Shown: positions 9,363 to 16,948, counted from the first letter of the stretch. The stretch is 20,121 nucleotides of DNA from JAVVRI01 sp036654795 (GCA_036654795.1 JAVVRI010000035.1:1-20121), one strand, 5' to 3'. The notes: a model not told the origin generated them from the letters alone. Program-made: numbers and translations.

Positions 9363-10202
9363 TTATTGGGCATTTCGTACTTGCTCCACAATAAACCAAG
9401 GATTCAGCAAATCCTCCTTGTTATAGCGAAGCGGTTCGTTCGTCTCGTTAGCCTTTCCGGCCTGATAAATCTCCATACCTGCCCCACGGGCTATGGCGTG
9501 ACCGGCAGCCGTATCCCACTCCATCGTAGGAGCAAAACGGGGATACACATCGGCACTTCCCTCCGCCACCAAACATATTTTAAGCGAACTTCCACTCGAC
9601 TTCATCGTCACGTCCGGCGTGTGAAGGCGCAGTTCGTTAATGAACTGTTCCGTCTCCTCGCTCAAATGCGAACGGGAAGCAACCACCACAATTCCTTTGT
9701 GAGGCGCAGCAAGCGGCAACTTAACAGCCCGCATCAGTAGTTCATCTAAGCCTTCATAGTCGTCAACCTGTACGTCTGTCACCTTAAAAGCACCCAAGCC
9801 GTCAGCCGAGCAGTAAAGTTCGTTGCGAACAGGTACATATATTACACCCATCACCGGAACACCATTCTTTACGCAAGCAATATTTACCGTAAATTCACCG
9901 TTTCGCTTGATAAATTCCTTCGTGCCATCCAACGGATCGACCACCCAAAGGATCGGCCAATCCTTACGTTCGGCATAAGAAATATTGCGCCCCTCTTCGC
10001 TAAGAAGAGGATAAGGAGTATCAGCCAACTGGGCAGCAATCACGGCATGGGCAGCCCTATCGGCCAATGTGAGTGGAGAGTTATCTGCCTTACGTTCAAT
10101 TTCAAAGTCTGCATTTGGATCGGTATATATCTTCATTATAGCCTTTCCAGCCTCCAAGGCAGCCAAAACGGCCAAATGAAGGTATTCTATAGGTTCATCC
10201 AT
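9363..10202 (-). CDS. cysQ: 3'(2'),5'-bisphosphate nucleotidase CysQ
   Basis: Li+-sensitive, Mg2+-dependent phosphatase that converts PAP (left after sulfo transfer) to AMP and can also drain PAPS. The 279 residues show the inositol-monophosphatase-family metal motifs: LSEEG (67-71), DPLDGTKEF (89-97) and the C-terminal WDTAAGHAIARGAG (229-242). It is first in the leftward operon, 11 bp before the permease gene, directly behind a candidate promoter. Its presence fits sustained PAPS use by the sulfotransferase, because PAP inhibits sulfotransferases. Confidence 0.95.
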   Translation of the reverse strand: MDEPIEYLHLAVLAALEAGKAIMKIYTDPNADFEIERKADNSPLTLADRAAHAVIAAQLADTPYPLLSEEGRNISYAERKDWPILWVVDPLDGTKEFIKRNGEFTVNIACVKNGVPVMGVIYVPVRNELYCSADGLGAFKVTDVQVDDYEGLDELLMRAVKLPLAAPHKGIVVVASRSHLSEETEQFINELRLHTPDVTMKSSGSSLKICLVAEGSADVYPRFAPTMEWDTAAGHAIARGAGMEIYQAGKANETNEPLRYNKEDLLNPWFIVEQVRNAQ

Positions 10203-10237
10203 CTTTTTATATCTATTTACTTTTGATCATTTAAAGG

Positions 10238-10245
10238 CAAATGTA
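10238..10245 (-). promoter_or_regulatory. Candidate -7 box for the cysQ-led operon
   Basis: Read on the minus strand this is TACATTTG, an exact match to the Bacteroidota -7 consensus TAnnTTTG. It lies 35 bp upstream of the cysQ ATG, giving a short leader of roughly 25-30 nt. No clear -33 TTTG-type box is visible about 20 bp further upstream, so this rests on one box. The remaining intergenic bases (10246-10400) are AT-rich and show no gene, tRNA or clear attachment site that I can support. Confidence 0.5.
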
Positions 10246-10398
10246 AGAAGAATATCATATTCGGCACTATCAGATAAGCTATTTTAGGGCTTTATATGAG
10301 ATAAGAACCAATATAGTATATTTTCTGACTGAGAAAAGGTAAAATAAAACCGAGGCGAAATATTGCCACCAGCCGCTCCAAGCAAACCACTCGTTAGC

Positions 10399-10420
10399 TT
10401 CGTAATTTAATGCTTACGAA
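10399..10420. repeat. Short inverted repeat upstream of mob remnant
   Basis: TTCGTAA (10399-10405) is followed after 8 nt by its exact reverse complement TTACGAA (10414-10420). It immediately precedes the 21-bp repeat array and lies upstream of the mobilization genes, where an origin of transfer or relaxosome binding site would be expected. Seven base pairs is short, so it could be chance. Confidence 0.5.
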
Positions 10421-10798
10421 TGTTATAAACGAGAGCGTCAATAATATTATCGACACCCTCGTTTATATTATTGACGCCCTCGTTAATATAAACGACGACG
10501 TCGATAATAACTTTTGTGCCGATGATTGTATGTTGCATAAACGTATGTTTTATAATCCTACCAATCGGAAGCAGGAGTTTCACCATGCGATTTTATCAGA
10601 GTTGTAATCCTAAAGACTGAAATACGGCAACGACTTTCGCCCGAATGGATGGAACATATTCGCAAACTATCAGGCATGGCAAACAACCTGAATCAGATTG
10701 CACACAAAGCAAATGCGGCAGGTTATCCGGATGCTCGAATGGAATACCTGTACTTAGCCGATAAGATTGATCACCTGTTAAACCAGATACAACAATGA
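10410..10798 (+). pseudogene. mobC: Frameshifted MobC-type relaxosome accessory protein
   Basis: The C-terminal part, readable from 10556 to the TGA at 10796-10798, carries typical MobC blocks: EAGVSPCDFIR, the core LSGMANNLNQIAHKANAAGY, and a terminal ADKIDHLLNQIQQ helix. No start codon opens this frame before the conserved core. The expected preceding beta-strand (RMFYNPTNRKQ, about 10542-10574) is in a different frame, the one opened by the ATG at 10410 that also contains the 21-bp array and ends at 10607. The distance between the two blocks is roughly five residues shorter than usual, consistent with a small out-of-frame deletion near 10565-10575. MobC helps the relaxase bind and nick oriT. 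Its stop overlaps the mobA start as ATGA. Whether the heptad-coding part belonged to the original mobC is uncertain. Confidence 0.6.
10425..10508. repeat. Four abutting 21-bp units in alternating orientation
   Basis: Units lie at 10425-10445, 10446-10466, 10467-10487 and 10488-10508 with no bases between them. Units 2 and 3 share the pattern ATTAT(C/T)GAC(A/G)CCCTCGTT. Units 1 and 4 are reverse-complement versions: unit 1 reverse-complemented differs from unit 3 at 2 of 21 positions and from unit 2 at 3; unit 4 reverse-complemented differs from unit 2 at 3. The order is therefore inverse, direct, direct, inverse, and can form nested hairpins. In the frame opening at 10410 each unit encodes one heptad (INESVNN, IIDTLVY, IIDALVN, INDDVDN), so the array could also be a coding heptad repeat. 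Its place upstream of mobC/mobA remnants favours an oriT-like or protein-binding role, but this is inference. Confidence 0.85.
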
Positions 10799-11223
10799 TA
10801 GCAAAAATAGTAAAAGGAACAACCTTTGGCGGTGTAGTAAAATACATTCTCAACCCGGCGAAACAGACTAATTTGTTGGATTCCGATGGTGTACGCCTAA
10901 AGAATTTGAACTCTATTGTTCAAAGCTTTGAGGCTCAACGAGAGTTAAACCCACGAGTAAGCAAGCCTGTGGGGCATATCTCGTTGGACTTCTCAACACA
11001 AGACCGAGCCAAGCTTACCAATGAAGTGATGACACAGATTGCACACGACTATATGAATCGCATGGGTATAGTAAGCACACAGTACATCATTGGCAGACAT
11101 CACGACAAGGAGCACCCACACCTACATATAGCCTTTAATCGTGTGGATAACAACGGACGCACCTTCTCCGACCAAAACGACCGCTTCCGCAGTGAAAAGA
11201 TATGCAAACAGCCGTTTGAGTGA
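10795..11223 (+). pseudogene. mobA: Truncated MobA/VirD2-family relaxase
   Basis: The 142-residue open frame begins like Bacteroides mobilization relaxases (MIAKIVKGTTFGGVVKYILN) and contains the metal-binding histidine motif HHDKEHPHLHIAFNRV (102-117; H107, H109, H111 as the likely triad) plus the conserved NGRTFSD and RFRSEKICK blocks. Full relaxases of this family run on for a few hundred residues after SEKIC; here the match breaks off and a stop follows four codons later. The nicking core may be nearly complete, but the rest is gone. It marks the window as the site of a former mobilizable element, and the right-hand cargo may have arrived with it. Confidence 0.8.
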
Positions 11224-11467
11224 TAATGATATTAAGTTCCGCTACATCAAGGCATTTGGAGAAATCACCCCTAAAAATCTGTTGAAGCTTGAAACCATCT
11301 TCGAGTACGAACCCGACAAGCAAAAGCAACGCTCCTTGCGAAAGATGATTGAGGAACACGAGCAACGTGTTAAGGAGCGAGCCAAGGAATTAGAGCAAGC
11401 CCGACTAAAAGAGACACAAGCCGAACAACTGCGACAGGAAGCAGATAAAATTAAACAAAAGAAATAG
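11206..11467 (+). pseudogene. Unrecognised coiled-coil C-terminal fragment
   Basis: Just past the relaxase break, another frame carries a protein-like tail: SDNDIKFRYIKAFGEITPKN, then a strongly charged helix with EHEQRVKERAKELEQ and ending KIKQKK before TAG at 11465-11467. The lysine/glutamate-rich periodicity suggests a coiled coil. An ATG in this frame exists at 11141, but it falls inside the relaxase coding sequence, so the meaningful part is probably a 3' fragment joined by deletion. I do not recognise the family. It may be the tail of the same relaxase in a shifted frame or of another mobile-element gene. Confidence 0.45.
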
Positions 11468-11481
11468 TTGGTCAATGAATT

Positions 11482-11517
11482 GAAAAGATGGGGAAAATAA
11501 AACTTCTTCATCTTTTC
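11482..11517 (+). terminator. Hairpin after the mob remnants
   Basis: A perfect 9-bp stem, GAAAAGATG (11482-11490) with CATCTTTTC (11509-11517), flanks an 18-nt A-rich loop 15 bp past the fragment's stop. The 3' side is T-rich and is followed by GTTATTATA. The long loop makes it a weak terminator, but it separates the mob remnants from the regulator that follows. Confidence 0.4.
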
Positions 11518-11541
11518 GTTATTATATAGCGGGATATTTCA

Positions 11542-11549
11542 TATCTTTA
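11542..11549 (+). promoter_or_regulatory. Candidate -7 box for the HTH-ssp operon
   Basis: TATCTTTA matches the Bacteroidota TAnnTTTG consensus in all but the last base. It is 36 bp upstream of the HTH gene ATG. A TTTTCG run at 11513-11518 could be a degenerate -33 element, although its spacing is a few bases long. Since the seven genes downstream are tightly packed, this is the best promoter candidate for the whole right-hand operon. Confidence 0.4.
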
Positions 11550-11568
11550 TAGCCAAATAAAAGAAAAC

Positions 11569-11585
11569 ATCAATATTTAATTGAT
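11569..11585. promoter_or_regulatory. Candidate operator palindrome at the HTH start
   Basis: ATCAAT (11569-11574), five bases, then ATTGAT (11580-11585) ends directly against the ATG at 11586. A dyad of 6-bp half-sites is the usual target of XRE/Cro-type dimers. Its position over the start region and downstream of the candidate promoter would allow autorepression of the regulator and the defence operon. AT-richness makes chance occurrence possible. Confidence 0.4.
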
Positions 11586-11777
11586 ATGAATCGAATAAAA
11601 GAAGTCCTTGAAGAGAAAGGCATAAAACAGACTTGGCTCGCAGAAAAACTAAGCAAAAGTTTCAGCCAAACCAACGCCTACGTCTGCAATCGCCGCCAAC
11701 CGAGTTTGGAAACTCTCTTCGAAATCGCCAAGATTTTGGGGGTGGATGTAAAGGAATTAATTGATAATAATAAATAA
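11586..11777 (+). CDS. XRE-family HTH transcriptional regulator
   Basis: This 63-residue protein is essentially one Cro/C1-type helix-turn-helix: NRIKEVLEEKGIKQTWLAEKL (helices 1-2), SFSQTNAYVCNRRQPS (recognition helix region) and LETLFEIAKILGVDVKELI (helices 4-5). It has no extra domain, similar in size to controller proteins that time restriction-modification expression. It starts the right-hand operon, ends 2 bp before the DUF4007 gene, and has a palindrome at its own start, so it probably regulates the cassette and itself. Its sequence suits a dimeric repressor, but activator behaviour cannot be excluded. Confidence 0.9.
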   Translation: MNRIKEVLEEKGIKQTWLAEKLSKSFSQTNAYVCNRRQPSLETLFEIAKILGVDVKELIDNNK

Positions 11778-11779
11778 TA

Positions 11780-12628
11780 ATGAATAGACCGATATTTTCA
11801 GGGCACGAAACGTTTAGATGTAAAACACATTGGCTTAAACGTGGATACGATTTTATTTGCAACGGAGGCAATTTCAATGCTGAAGATGCTGTTGTTTGCT
11901 TGGGTGTTGGTAAGAATATGGTTTCGTCTATTAAATATTGGATGAAAGCATTTGGCTTTATTGATGCCAATAATACACCTACCAATATTGCTAGATATTT
12001 ATTGGATGATGATCTAGGTGTAGATCCCTTTTTTGAAGACATTGGGACATTATGGCTATTACATTTAAATTTGATAAATGAAGATTATGCAACTATCTAC
12101 AAGAAAACTTTCATCGATTTTCATAGGCAACGTAATGAAATTGAAAAGCCTAAGCTTCAAAACTTCATAAAGGCAACTTGTTTTGATGGAGCTTATGCAA
12201 ACTTGTACAATGAAAGTACAATAAAAAAAGATGTCGATGTACTGCTTCATAACTATTGTGGAGTTGGAAAAGACAATATCGAGGAGCAAAATACTCTTTT
12301 ATTACCACTTAACCTCATTAGGATCGGAGCAGATAAAGAAACATGGATTTTCAACTATACAAATCAGAACAGTGTACCTGCTCAGATGTTCCTTTATGCG
12401 ATTATAAAAACAAAAGAAGAAGGAACCTGTAGCGTCCCATTTGAGTTGTTACAGAAATTATCTCTTATTTTTTGTATGGATAACAATGAGTTAGTGGATA
12501 TTATTAATAAAGTTTGCTTACTTCACCCATCAGAGATTATTTTTTCTGACAATTCAGGAATTAAAGAGTTGCAATTCAAAAGAGAATTTAACGAAATAGA
12601 GATTCTCGACATCTATTACAGACAGTAG
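11780..12628 (+). CDS. sspB: DUF4007 protein, SspB-like phosphorothioation component
   Basis: The 282-residue protein opens with the DUF4007 signature FSGHETFRCKTHWLKRG (residues 6-22), followed by LGVGKNMVSSIKYWMKAFG (about 41-59) and DIGTLWLLHLNL (about 86-97). DUF4007 is, to my knowledge, the family of SspB, the nicking component of single-strand DNA phosphorothioation: SspB nicks one strand so that SspC/SspD and a sulfur donor can install sulfur in the backbone. The central LGVGKNMV...W element looks like a winged-helix/DNA-binding surface. The start at 11780 is 2 bp after the HTH stop. Its position before an SspC-like ATPase and an SspD-like PP-loop protein supports the call. DUF4007 also occurs near other Dnd/BREX-like loci, so family membership is firmer than exact function. 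Confidence 0.82.
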   Translation: MNRPIFSGHETFRCKTHWLKRGYDFICNGGNFNAEDAVVCLGVGKNMVSSIKYWMKAFGFIDANNTPTNIARYLLDDDLGVDPFFEDIGTLWLLHLNLINEDYATIYKKTFIDFHRQRNEIEKPKLQNFIKATCFDGAYANLYNESTIKKDVDVLLHNYCGVGKDNIEEQNTLLLPLNLIRIGADKETWIFNYTNQNSVPAQMFLYAIIKTKEEGTCSVPFELLQKLSLIFCMDNNELVDIINKVCLLHPSEIIFSDNSGIKELQFKREFNEIEILDIYYRQ

Positions 12629-12630
12629 TT

Positions 12631-15600
12631 ATGACGTATATACCATCAATTAATATAGAACATAGCATCTTTGATGAGAAGAGCTATATTATCACCCAAA
12701 ACGCAAGATGCGTTGTGGGTAGTATTATTAATTCATTCAATAGTGGAATTCACTCTTTTAATGTAATTGGTTCTTATGGCACAGGTAAATCGAGCTTCAT
12801 CCTTGCTCTAGAGCATAGCCTAAAGAACCCTCATTATCCACTAACAGAAAACAAAGGACAATTTAATGGATTTGAACATTTTGAGTTTCTCAAAATTGTA
12901 GGAGACTACGCATCTATATCTTCGGTAGTATCTGAACACCTACCCCCAAAATATCACTCAAGAAACATCTTCGATGATCTCTTAAGATTTTATAATGATA
13001 TTACAGAAGAAGGAAAATTCTTAGTTATAGTAATTGATGAGTTTGGAAAGATATTGGAATATGCTGCTAATAATAGTCCAGAGAAGGAACTTTACACTCT
13101 CCAAAAGTTAGCCGAGTTTATAAACGATTCATCTAAGAATATAATCTTATTAACTACTCTGCATCAAAATTTTAGTTCTTATGCCAAGGGACTTTCTGAA
13201 AGTCAGAGAAATGAGTGGATTAAGGTCAAGGGACGTTTGGGAGAAATCGTATTTAACGAACCTGTTGAACAGCTTCTACATTTGGCAGCCGCTCGCTTAG
13301 AAAAACGAGAAAGCAAAAGACTTAATAAACGTTTTGATAAACTATTTGATATAGCCAAAGAATCCAAATTCATAAGCCCTTCATTTAAATACGAAGTTGC
13401 AGAAAAACTGTATCCTATGGATATGTTTGCAGCTCAAACACTCACTTTAGCTATACAGCGATATGGACAAAATGAAAGAACCTTGTTCTCTTTTCTTGAG
13501 ACACAAGGCAATAGCTCTTTAAACGGATTTGACGAACACCCATTCAAAACGTATAGTTTAGCAGATGTATATGATTATGTGATATACAATTTCTATTCAT
13601 ACCTTTCAGAAGTAAATGTGGATTCTCCTAGCTGGAGTGCTATGCGTGTAGCATTAGAGAAAGTAGAAGGTTTATTGGATATCGAACATATTTCTGCCGC
13701 ATCAAAAATCATAAAGTCAATTGGCTTGTTAAATCTATTTGGTTCTGCTGGTGTGAGCCTTCCTAGAACCATGTTTGAAACTTATGCAAAGAGTGCTTTA
13801 GGAATAGAAAACCCAAAAGCATTATTAGATTTATTAGAACGCCATCAAATAATTCGTTTCGCAATATATAAATCACAATATGTAATTTTCGACGGTACAG
13901 ATGTCAATATTGAGCATGAATTATTAAAAGCAGCAGGAAGAGTCCCAAGATCAAAAGATATTGTTAGTAAGTTAACTAAGAACTTTGATTTACCATATGA
14001 GTTTGCGAACTCTATATATTACAAGAAAGGTACACCTAGGTATTTTCAATACTACATTTCTGAGCAGCCAATAAATACCTCTCCAACCAATGAGATTGAT
14101 GGTTACATAAACCTTATATTTAATTGCGACCCAAAGGCAGTAGAGAAAGTTATCGAATACTCATTAGCTTGCGAAGACGCTATTTTATTTGCATACTTTA
14201 AACAGACCAATTCTATTGTAGAACATATTTGGGAAATTGATAAATTAGAATACGTTTTAGACTTTGCAATAGATGATAAGGACACGGTAGCTCAAAGAGA
14301 GGTAAAATCTCTACTCAACTATGAAAAAGAGTTGCTCAATAACAGTGTACTTAGCTCTTTATTTTCATTCAATAACGATGTCGTTTGGATATATAAAGGA
14401 AACATCGTGAAGATAGACTCTAAAGCCCAATTTAACAAAATGATTTCTGCTATATGCGAAGATGTTTATTCGCAAACTCCGACCTTTATCAATGAGATGG
14501 TAAACAAGCATAAACCAAGTGGAGCTATGTCTCTAGCGAGAATAAAACTATTTGAGAAATTGCTTGATGAGTCAGATATGATTGATTTGGGATTTGATGC
14601 AGATAAGTTCCCCCCAGAAAAGACAATCTACAAGACCCTATTACAGAATACAGGCATTCATAGAACGCAATTTGGAGCATATAGTTTGCAAGCTCCAAAT
14701 GAGGAATCATTTAGAGCTCTATGGAACACTTGCGAGGAGTTTATGCTTAGTACTTCAGATAAATCAAAGAAAATTGGAGAGTTATCAAAGATACTTAAAA
14801 GTAGACCATATAAACTGAAACAGGGATTTATTGATTTGTGGTTACCAACATATTTGATTATAAAAAGGAATGATTATTCTCTTTATGATTCAAATGATAC
14901 ATATGTGCCCACTATCAATCGAGAAGTGCTTGATATTTTGCAGAAAAGCCCAAACGACTTTTCCATAAAGGCATTCAATGTAGAGGGAGTCAAATTAAAT
15001 ATTTTCAACCAATATAGAAGGTTTGTTGGTGCATCCGGGGATGCAGAATTTACCACTGAGAGTCTAATCGAAACGATTAAACCATTTTTGGTGTTTTATA
15101 ATAAATTGGACAAGTATGCGAAGCACACTAAGAAATTAAATAAAAATAGTTCAATAAGATTTAGAGATGTACTAGCTAATGCAAAAGACCCCGAGAAAAC
15201 TTTCTTCGAGGATCTCCCACGTGCGTTAGGATTAAAGGAATCTCAATTAGCAGAAAACGAAGAGGTATTAAAACGGTATGTTGAGCTAATCCAAACAGCT
15301 ATCAGAGATTTGAGAAGCTGCTATATGGGATTAATTGACAGGTTAGAAAATGCCATTATTGATGCTTTGAATCTGAAATCAACCGAATTTATTAGCTACC
15401 AGAAGGAGATCGCACTGAAGTACTCCTCAATCAAGACATATCTACTCACTAATAAACAAAAAGCATTTTTAAATCGAGTAATAGCGGAAACATCAGACAG
15501 AAAGACTTGGTTTGAATCTATTTGCTATATTGTTTTAGACAAGAAGCTTGAAAACTTATTAGATGAAGAAGAGGAATATCTAATTGATAATCTGATATTT

Positions 15601-15849
15601 TTATTTAATAATTTATTGAAGTATGTAGATATTAGTAAGTTCAATGTAGACGATGATAGCAAATTCTTTAGAGTTGAATTAATATCAAGAGAGGGAGAGC
15701 TGCAGCCACAAGTGATAACTCTAAACTCAAAAAAAGAGGGTAAAGCAATTGATCTTGAAACAAAGATTACGAAGCTTCTCTCTGGCGAAAAGGATGTGGA
15801 GATATATGCCCTTTTAAATATTCTTAAAAAGAAAATGAGCGATGAGTAA
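12631..15849 (+). CDS. sspC: SspC-like large P-loop ATPase
   Basis: This is a 1072-residue ATPase of the phosphorothioation module. The N-terminal AAA+-like core shows Walker A GSYGTGKSS (47-55), Walker B LVIVIDEFGK (131-140; D136, E137) and a sensor-like strand NIILLTTLHQNF (170-181). The remaining roughly 850 residues are mainly helical, with no other motif I recognise, and end in a lysine-rich helix. No signal or membrane segments are present. It starts 2 bp after sspB and its last 8 bp overlap sspD, so expression is coupled. Role by family: ATP-driven loading or remodelling of DNA for sulfur insertion with SspB and SspD. BREX/Dnd-type ATPases are alternatives, but the DUF4007 and PP-loop neighbours on both sides make SspC the best fit. 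Confidence 0.75.
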   Translation: MTYIPSINIEHSIFDEKSYIITQNARCVVGSIINSFNSGIHSFNVIGSYGTGKSSFILALEHSLKNPHYPLTENKGQFNGFEHFEFLKIVGDYASISSVVSEHLPPKYHSRNIFDDLLRFYNDITEEGKFLVIVIDEFGKILEYAANNSPEKELYTLQKLAEFINDSSKNIILLTTLHQNFSSYAKGLSESQRNEWIKVKGRLGEIVFNEPVEQLLHLAAARLEKRESKRLNKRFDKLFDIAKESKFISPSFKYEVAEKLYPMDMFAAQTLTLAIQRYGQNERTLFSFLETQGNSSLNGFDEHPFKTYSLADVYDYVIYNFYSYLSEVNVDSPSWSAMRVALEKVEGLLDIEHISAASKIIKSIGLLNLFGSAGVSLPRTMFETYAKSALGIENPKALLDLLERHQIIRFAIYKSQYVIFDGTDVNIEHELLKAAGRVPRSKDIVSKLTKNFDLPYEFANSIYYKKGTPRYFQYYISEQPINTSPTNEIDGYINLIFNCDPKAVEKVIEYSLACEDAILFAYFKQTNSIVEHIWEIDKLEYVLDFAIDDKDTVAQREVKSLLNYEKELLNNSVLSSLFSFNNDVVWIYKGNIVKIDSKAQFNKMISAICEDVYSQTPTFINEMVNKHKPSGAMSLARIKLFEKLLDESDMIDLGFDADKFPPEKTIYKTLLQNTGIHRTQFGAYSLQAPNEESFRALWNTCEEFMLSTSDKSKKIGELSKILKSRPYKLKQGFIDLWLPTYLIIKRNDYSLYDSNDTYVPTINREVLDILQKSPNDFSIKAFNVEGVKLNIFNQYRRFVGASGDAEFTTESLIETIKPFLVFYNKLDKYAKHTKKLNKNSSIRFRDVLANAKDPEKTFFEDLPRALGLKESQLAENEEVLKRYVELIQTAIRDLRSCYMGLIDRLENAIIDALNLKSTEFISYQKEIALKYSSIKTYLLTNKQKAFLNRVIAETSDRKTWFESICYIVLDKKLENLLDEEEEYLIDNLIFLFNNLLKYVDISKFNVDDDSKFFRVELISREGELQPQVITLNSKKEGKAIDLETKITKLLSGEKDVEIYALLNILKKKMSDE

Positions 15850-16948
15850 AATAAGACACGTATTAGGAATATCAGGAGGGAAAGATAGTGCTGCATTAGC
15901 TATATATATGCGTCATCGTTATCCTGAGATAGATATTGAGTATTATAACTCCGATACAGGTTGTGAGTTAGAAGATACTATTCGTTTGGTAGATAACTTG
16001 GAGTCGTACTTGGAGAGGAAAATTGTACGCTTGGTTGCTGCTCAGGGTAGCCCTGAGCCGACTCCCTTTGACCACTTTCTCAAAACGAGCGGAGGTTATT
16101 TGCCGTCACCGCAGGCAAGGTGGTGCACGCAAAAACTCAAATTGGCTGAGTTTGAAAAATATGTTGGAGATGATCCGGCCATATCTTATGTTGGCATTAG
16201 AGGAGATGAAGAGCGAGAAGGATATGTTTCGACAAAACCAAACATACAAGCTATATTTCCATTTCGCAGAAATATTTGGAGTTTAGATATAATAAATAAG
16301 GTTCTACACAACGACAAGATAAAAGTCATAGCTGAACTTTATGCAGAGTATGCTCCTGAACATATAAAATTAGAGGCTTTGGAGATTGTTAATACACCAT
16401 TTTCAAAAGGCTTCTTTTATAGCCGGAAACTAAATGCCCTTCTTGATATTAGTGTAAAAATATTTAATAAAGTTGTTTTTGAGTTTCTCAAAACGACAGA
16501 CTATCCAGTAGGAAAACTCAAAGAGTTCCCTCTGATTGATAACGAAGACGTACTTGTTAAAGCTGATATTTTCAGGCTTCTTGAAGAAAGTGGTGTTGGT
16601 GTACCTCGATATTATAAGCCTATTGAATTTAAAGTAGATGGATTAAAAGGCGAATATTGTAGAAGTCGTTCTGGTTGCTATTTCTGCTTTTTCCAACAGC
16701 GAATAGAATGGATATGGCTCTTGGAGCAACACCCCAAACTCTTTGAGAAAGCTAAGGAATATGAAAAAGACGGCTATACATGGATTCAAGGCGAAACTCT
16801 TTCAGAACTTGCGATGCCAGAAAGAGTGAGGCGTATTAAGTTGGACTACATCAAAAAGCAAGAGTCGTTTAAAGCTAAAAACAAAAGTTCATTACTCATT
16901 GATATGTTTGATGATGACGAGATTAATTGTGCAAACTGTTTTATTTAG
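15842..16948 (+). CDS. sspD: SspD-like PP-loop ATP pyrophosphatase (DndC/PAPS-reductase family)
   Basis: This 368-residue protein would adenylate DNA phosphate so that sulfur can replace a backbone oxygen. The PP-loop SGGKDS (11-16) is followed by DTGCELEDT (39-46), ARWCTQKLK (92-100) and GIRGDEEREGY (118-128), the usual pattern of the DndC/CysH-like fold. C273, C279 and C282 (with C95) could hold an iron-sulfur cluster. A further CxxC (C363, C366) sits at the very C-terminus. About 110 helical residues (roughly 145-255) separate the catalytic core from the Cys motif. Automated tools often name this family phosphoadenosine phosphosulfate reductase; because it is operonic with DUF4007 and SspC-like genes, I read it as DNA modification, not sulfate reduction. 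Confidence 0.82.
   Translation: MSKIRHVLGISGGKDSAALAIYMRHRYPEIDIEYYNSDTGCELEDTIRLVDNLESYLERKIVRLVAAQGSPEPTPFDHFLKTSGGYLPSPQARWCTQKLKLAEFEKYVGDDPAISYVGIRGDEEREGYVSTKPNIQAIFPFRRNIWSLDIINKVLHNDKIKVIAELYAEYAPEHIKLEALEIVNTPFSKGFFYSRKLNALLDISVKIFNKVVFEFLKTTDYPVGKLKEFPLIDNEDVLVKADIFRLLEESGVGVPRYYKPIEFKVDGLKGEYCRSRSGCYFCFFQQRIEWIWLLEQHPKLFEKAKEYEKDGYTWIQGETLSELAMPERVRRIKLDYIKKQESFKAKNKSSLLIDMFDDDEINCANCFI

Noticed and set aside
10246..10400. tRNA or attachment site at the element's left edge
   Set aside because: No cloverleaf or tRNA 3' end could be traced, and no direct repeat pair was identified in the window.
10425..10508. CRISPR array
   Set aside because: Units are only 21 bp, abut with no spacers, alternate in orientation, and no cas genes are nearby.
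11141..11467. Intact gene starting at the ATG at 11141
   Set aside because: Its first 60-80 bases lie in the relaxase sequence, whose frame carries the conserved NGRTFSD and RFRSEKICK blocks.
15842..16948. Calling the PP-loop gene CysH (PAPS reductase) completing the cys operon
   Set aside because: It is on the other strand in an AT-rich operon with DUF4007 and SspC-like genes, and its Cys layout and insertion fit the DndC/SspD branch better.
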